Virus record (IMG/VR): IMGVR_UViG_3300021425_002125
Location: 1-23,182 of that record
From: a virus
Reading direction: 5' to 3' (one strand)
DNA length: 23,182 nt
The position numbers and the translations under genes were made by a program. The notes beneath the pieces are model-generated. The model was not told the DNA's origin. It worked only from the letters and a program-made list of their open reading frames with translations, and made no database searches. Below are positions 22,582-23,182 of the stretch, piece by piece. Numbering within the stretch: position 1 is the first letter of the stretch; every line of letters starts with the position of its first letter.

Positions 22582-22603
22582 GATTTATATTTAAAGTTAA
22601 TAT
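22574..22603 (+). promoter_or_regulatory. Rightward promoter of the replication initiator gene
   Basis: TTTACA (22574-22579) and TAATAT (22598-22603) are 18 bases apart, about 20 bases before the initiator ATG. GTGAGGGA at 22610-22617 supplies the ribosome-binding site. The -35 box coincides with one arm of the inverted repeat. Confidence 0.5.
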
Positions 22604-22622
22604 ACGCCAGTGAGGGAAAAAT

Positions 22623-23182
22623 ATGTCGCTTGAATACATTACAAAAGTTTTAAAGGTTGAGGTAAATTCAACACAAAAATTATTGCTAATTGTTCTAGCT
22701 AATTACTCTGATGAGTTTGGGACTTCATATCCCTCCCATAGAAAGTTGACTGAACTCACAGGACTTTCCCTCACAGCTATTAAAGACAATTTAAAAAAAC
22801 TAAAAGATATGGGTTATATAGATTGGGATCGTAGAGATAATACAAGCAATTTATATAAAATATTAGGGGGGTCGGCAGACGGCTATGGGGGGTCGGCAGG
22901 TGGCTACAATACTAAAGCTTATACTAAAAATGAATTTATATTAGATATTGATTTGATAAATGAGATTTATAAAAGCAAATGTGATCAATCATTTTATGTA
23001 CATTCACAAAATGCACACAAGTATGTTGTTCCATATAAAAAACTAAAAGAGATAGCTAAATCCAAGAAGGGTTATGTCTCGCCCAAAACGGGGAGAAAAA
23101 TAGATTTCACATCAAAAGACTTTTGGGAAGCTTACTTTGATATAGCAAACTCAGAAGGGCACAAGAAGTGGATAAGATCTTT
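22623..23182 (+). CDS. Replication initiator with N-terminal helix-turn-helix (partial)
   Basis: The frame runs open to the right edge: 186 residues are visible. Residues about 12-80 form a winged helix of the HTH_36 type (Gln-Lys-Leu-Leu-Leu-Ile-Val-Leu-Ala-Asn-Tyr, Ser-Tyr-Pro-Ser-His-Arg-Lys-Leu, Thr-Ala-Ile-Lys-Asp-Asn-Leu-Lys-Lys-Leu, Gly-Tyr-Ile). A Gly-rich linker (82-95) made by two 21-base repeats follows, then a charged region. This layout matches phage initiators in which the origin lies inside the gene, as in lambda O (parallel inferred). It is divergent from the recombination operon, and replication genes probably continue to the right. Confidence 0.75.
   Translation, partial: MSLEYITKVLKVEVNSTQKLLLIVLANYSDEFGTSYPSHRKLTELTGLSLTAIKDNLKKLKDMGYIDWDRRDNTSNLYKILGGSADGYGGSAGGYNTKAYTKNEFILDIDLINEIYKSKCDQSFYVHSQNAHKYVVPYKKLKEIAKSKKGYVSPKTGRKIDFTSKDFWEAYFDIANSEGHKKWIRS
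22866..22907 (+). repeat. Two 21-bp G-rich iterons inside the initiator gene
   Basis: Two adjacent 21-base units (22866-22886 and 22887-22907) share 18 of 21 positions; both begin GGGGGGTCGGCAG. They are strongly G-rich in an AT-rich genome and are flanked on both sides by AT-rich DNA (22835-22865 and 22908-22980). They encode Gly-Gly-Ser-Ala-x-Gly-Tyr twice. They are candidate origin iterons. Confidence 0.7.

Noticed and set aside
1-23182. Insertion sequences or tRNA genes
   Set aside because: No transposase motif, terminal inverted repeats with target duplication, or tRNA cloverleaf was recognised; the window is almost fully coding.

Overview
The window looks like part of an AT-rich (roughly one-third G+C by eye) tailed phage or prophage with a short-tailed, T7-like virion, probably from a marine bacterium. 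The type of virion is inferred from a run of internal/ejection-protein genes ending in a 1684-residue protein, a tail-fibre gene with its chaperone, and a 3-TM holin. The marine origin and the host (SAR11-type or another pelagic proteobacterium) are inferred from base composition and gene style only. Terminase, portal, capsid, polymerase and helicase genes are not in the window. A tyrosine integrase suggests a temperate phage, but I see no CI-type repressor and no attachment site.

Layout, + strand: (1) 2-579, a partial gene, a 35-residue membrane peptide and a membrane/coiled-coil protein of holin-like form. (2) 560-5316, a tight five-gene cassette with overlapping genes: CsgF-like plug, CsgG-like outer-membrane secretion lipoprotein, an Asp-rich curlin-like repeat protein, a secreted FecR-domain protein and a CHASE2-adenylate cyclase. 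(3) 5325-6385, GTA-type holin, a 50-residue basic protein and a staphylococcal-type nuclease. (4) 6387-18270, late structural genes: tail/stabilisation protein, tail fibre with 30-bp repeats and a GC-richer tip, tail-fibre chaperone, GNAT-like protein, and five internal virion (ejection) proteins.

Minus strand, 18330-22524: a leftward recombination operon of ERF annealing protein, YqaJ exonuclease, RHH protein, SSB-like protein, two small accessory proteins and a PD-(D/E)XK nuclease. A small frameshifted ORF and the integrase follow, with their own promoter. At the right edge a divergent + strand HTH replication initiator begins; it holds two 21-bp G-rich iterons that may mark the origin.

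The notable system is the CsgF/CsgG/curlin/FecR/CHASE2-cyclase cassette. It joins an outer-membrane export pore and a likely secreted repeat protein to a periplasmic sensor pair and an apparently intact cAMP-producing enzyme. It sits between two holin-like genes in a phage late region. Its role is unknown; surface remodelling, superinfection exclusion, control of host cAMP, or a part in lysis are all possible.
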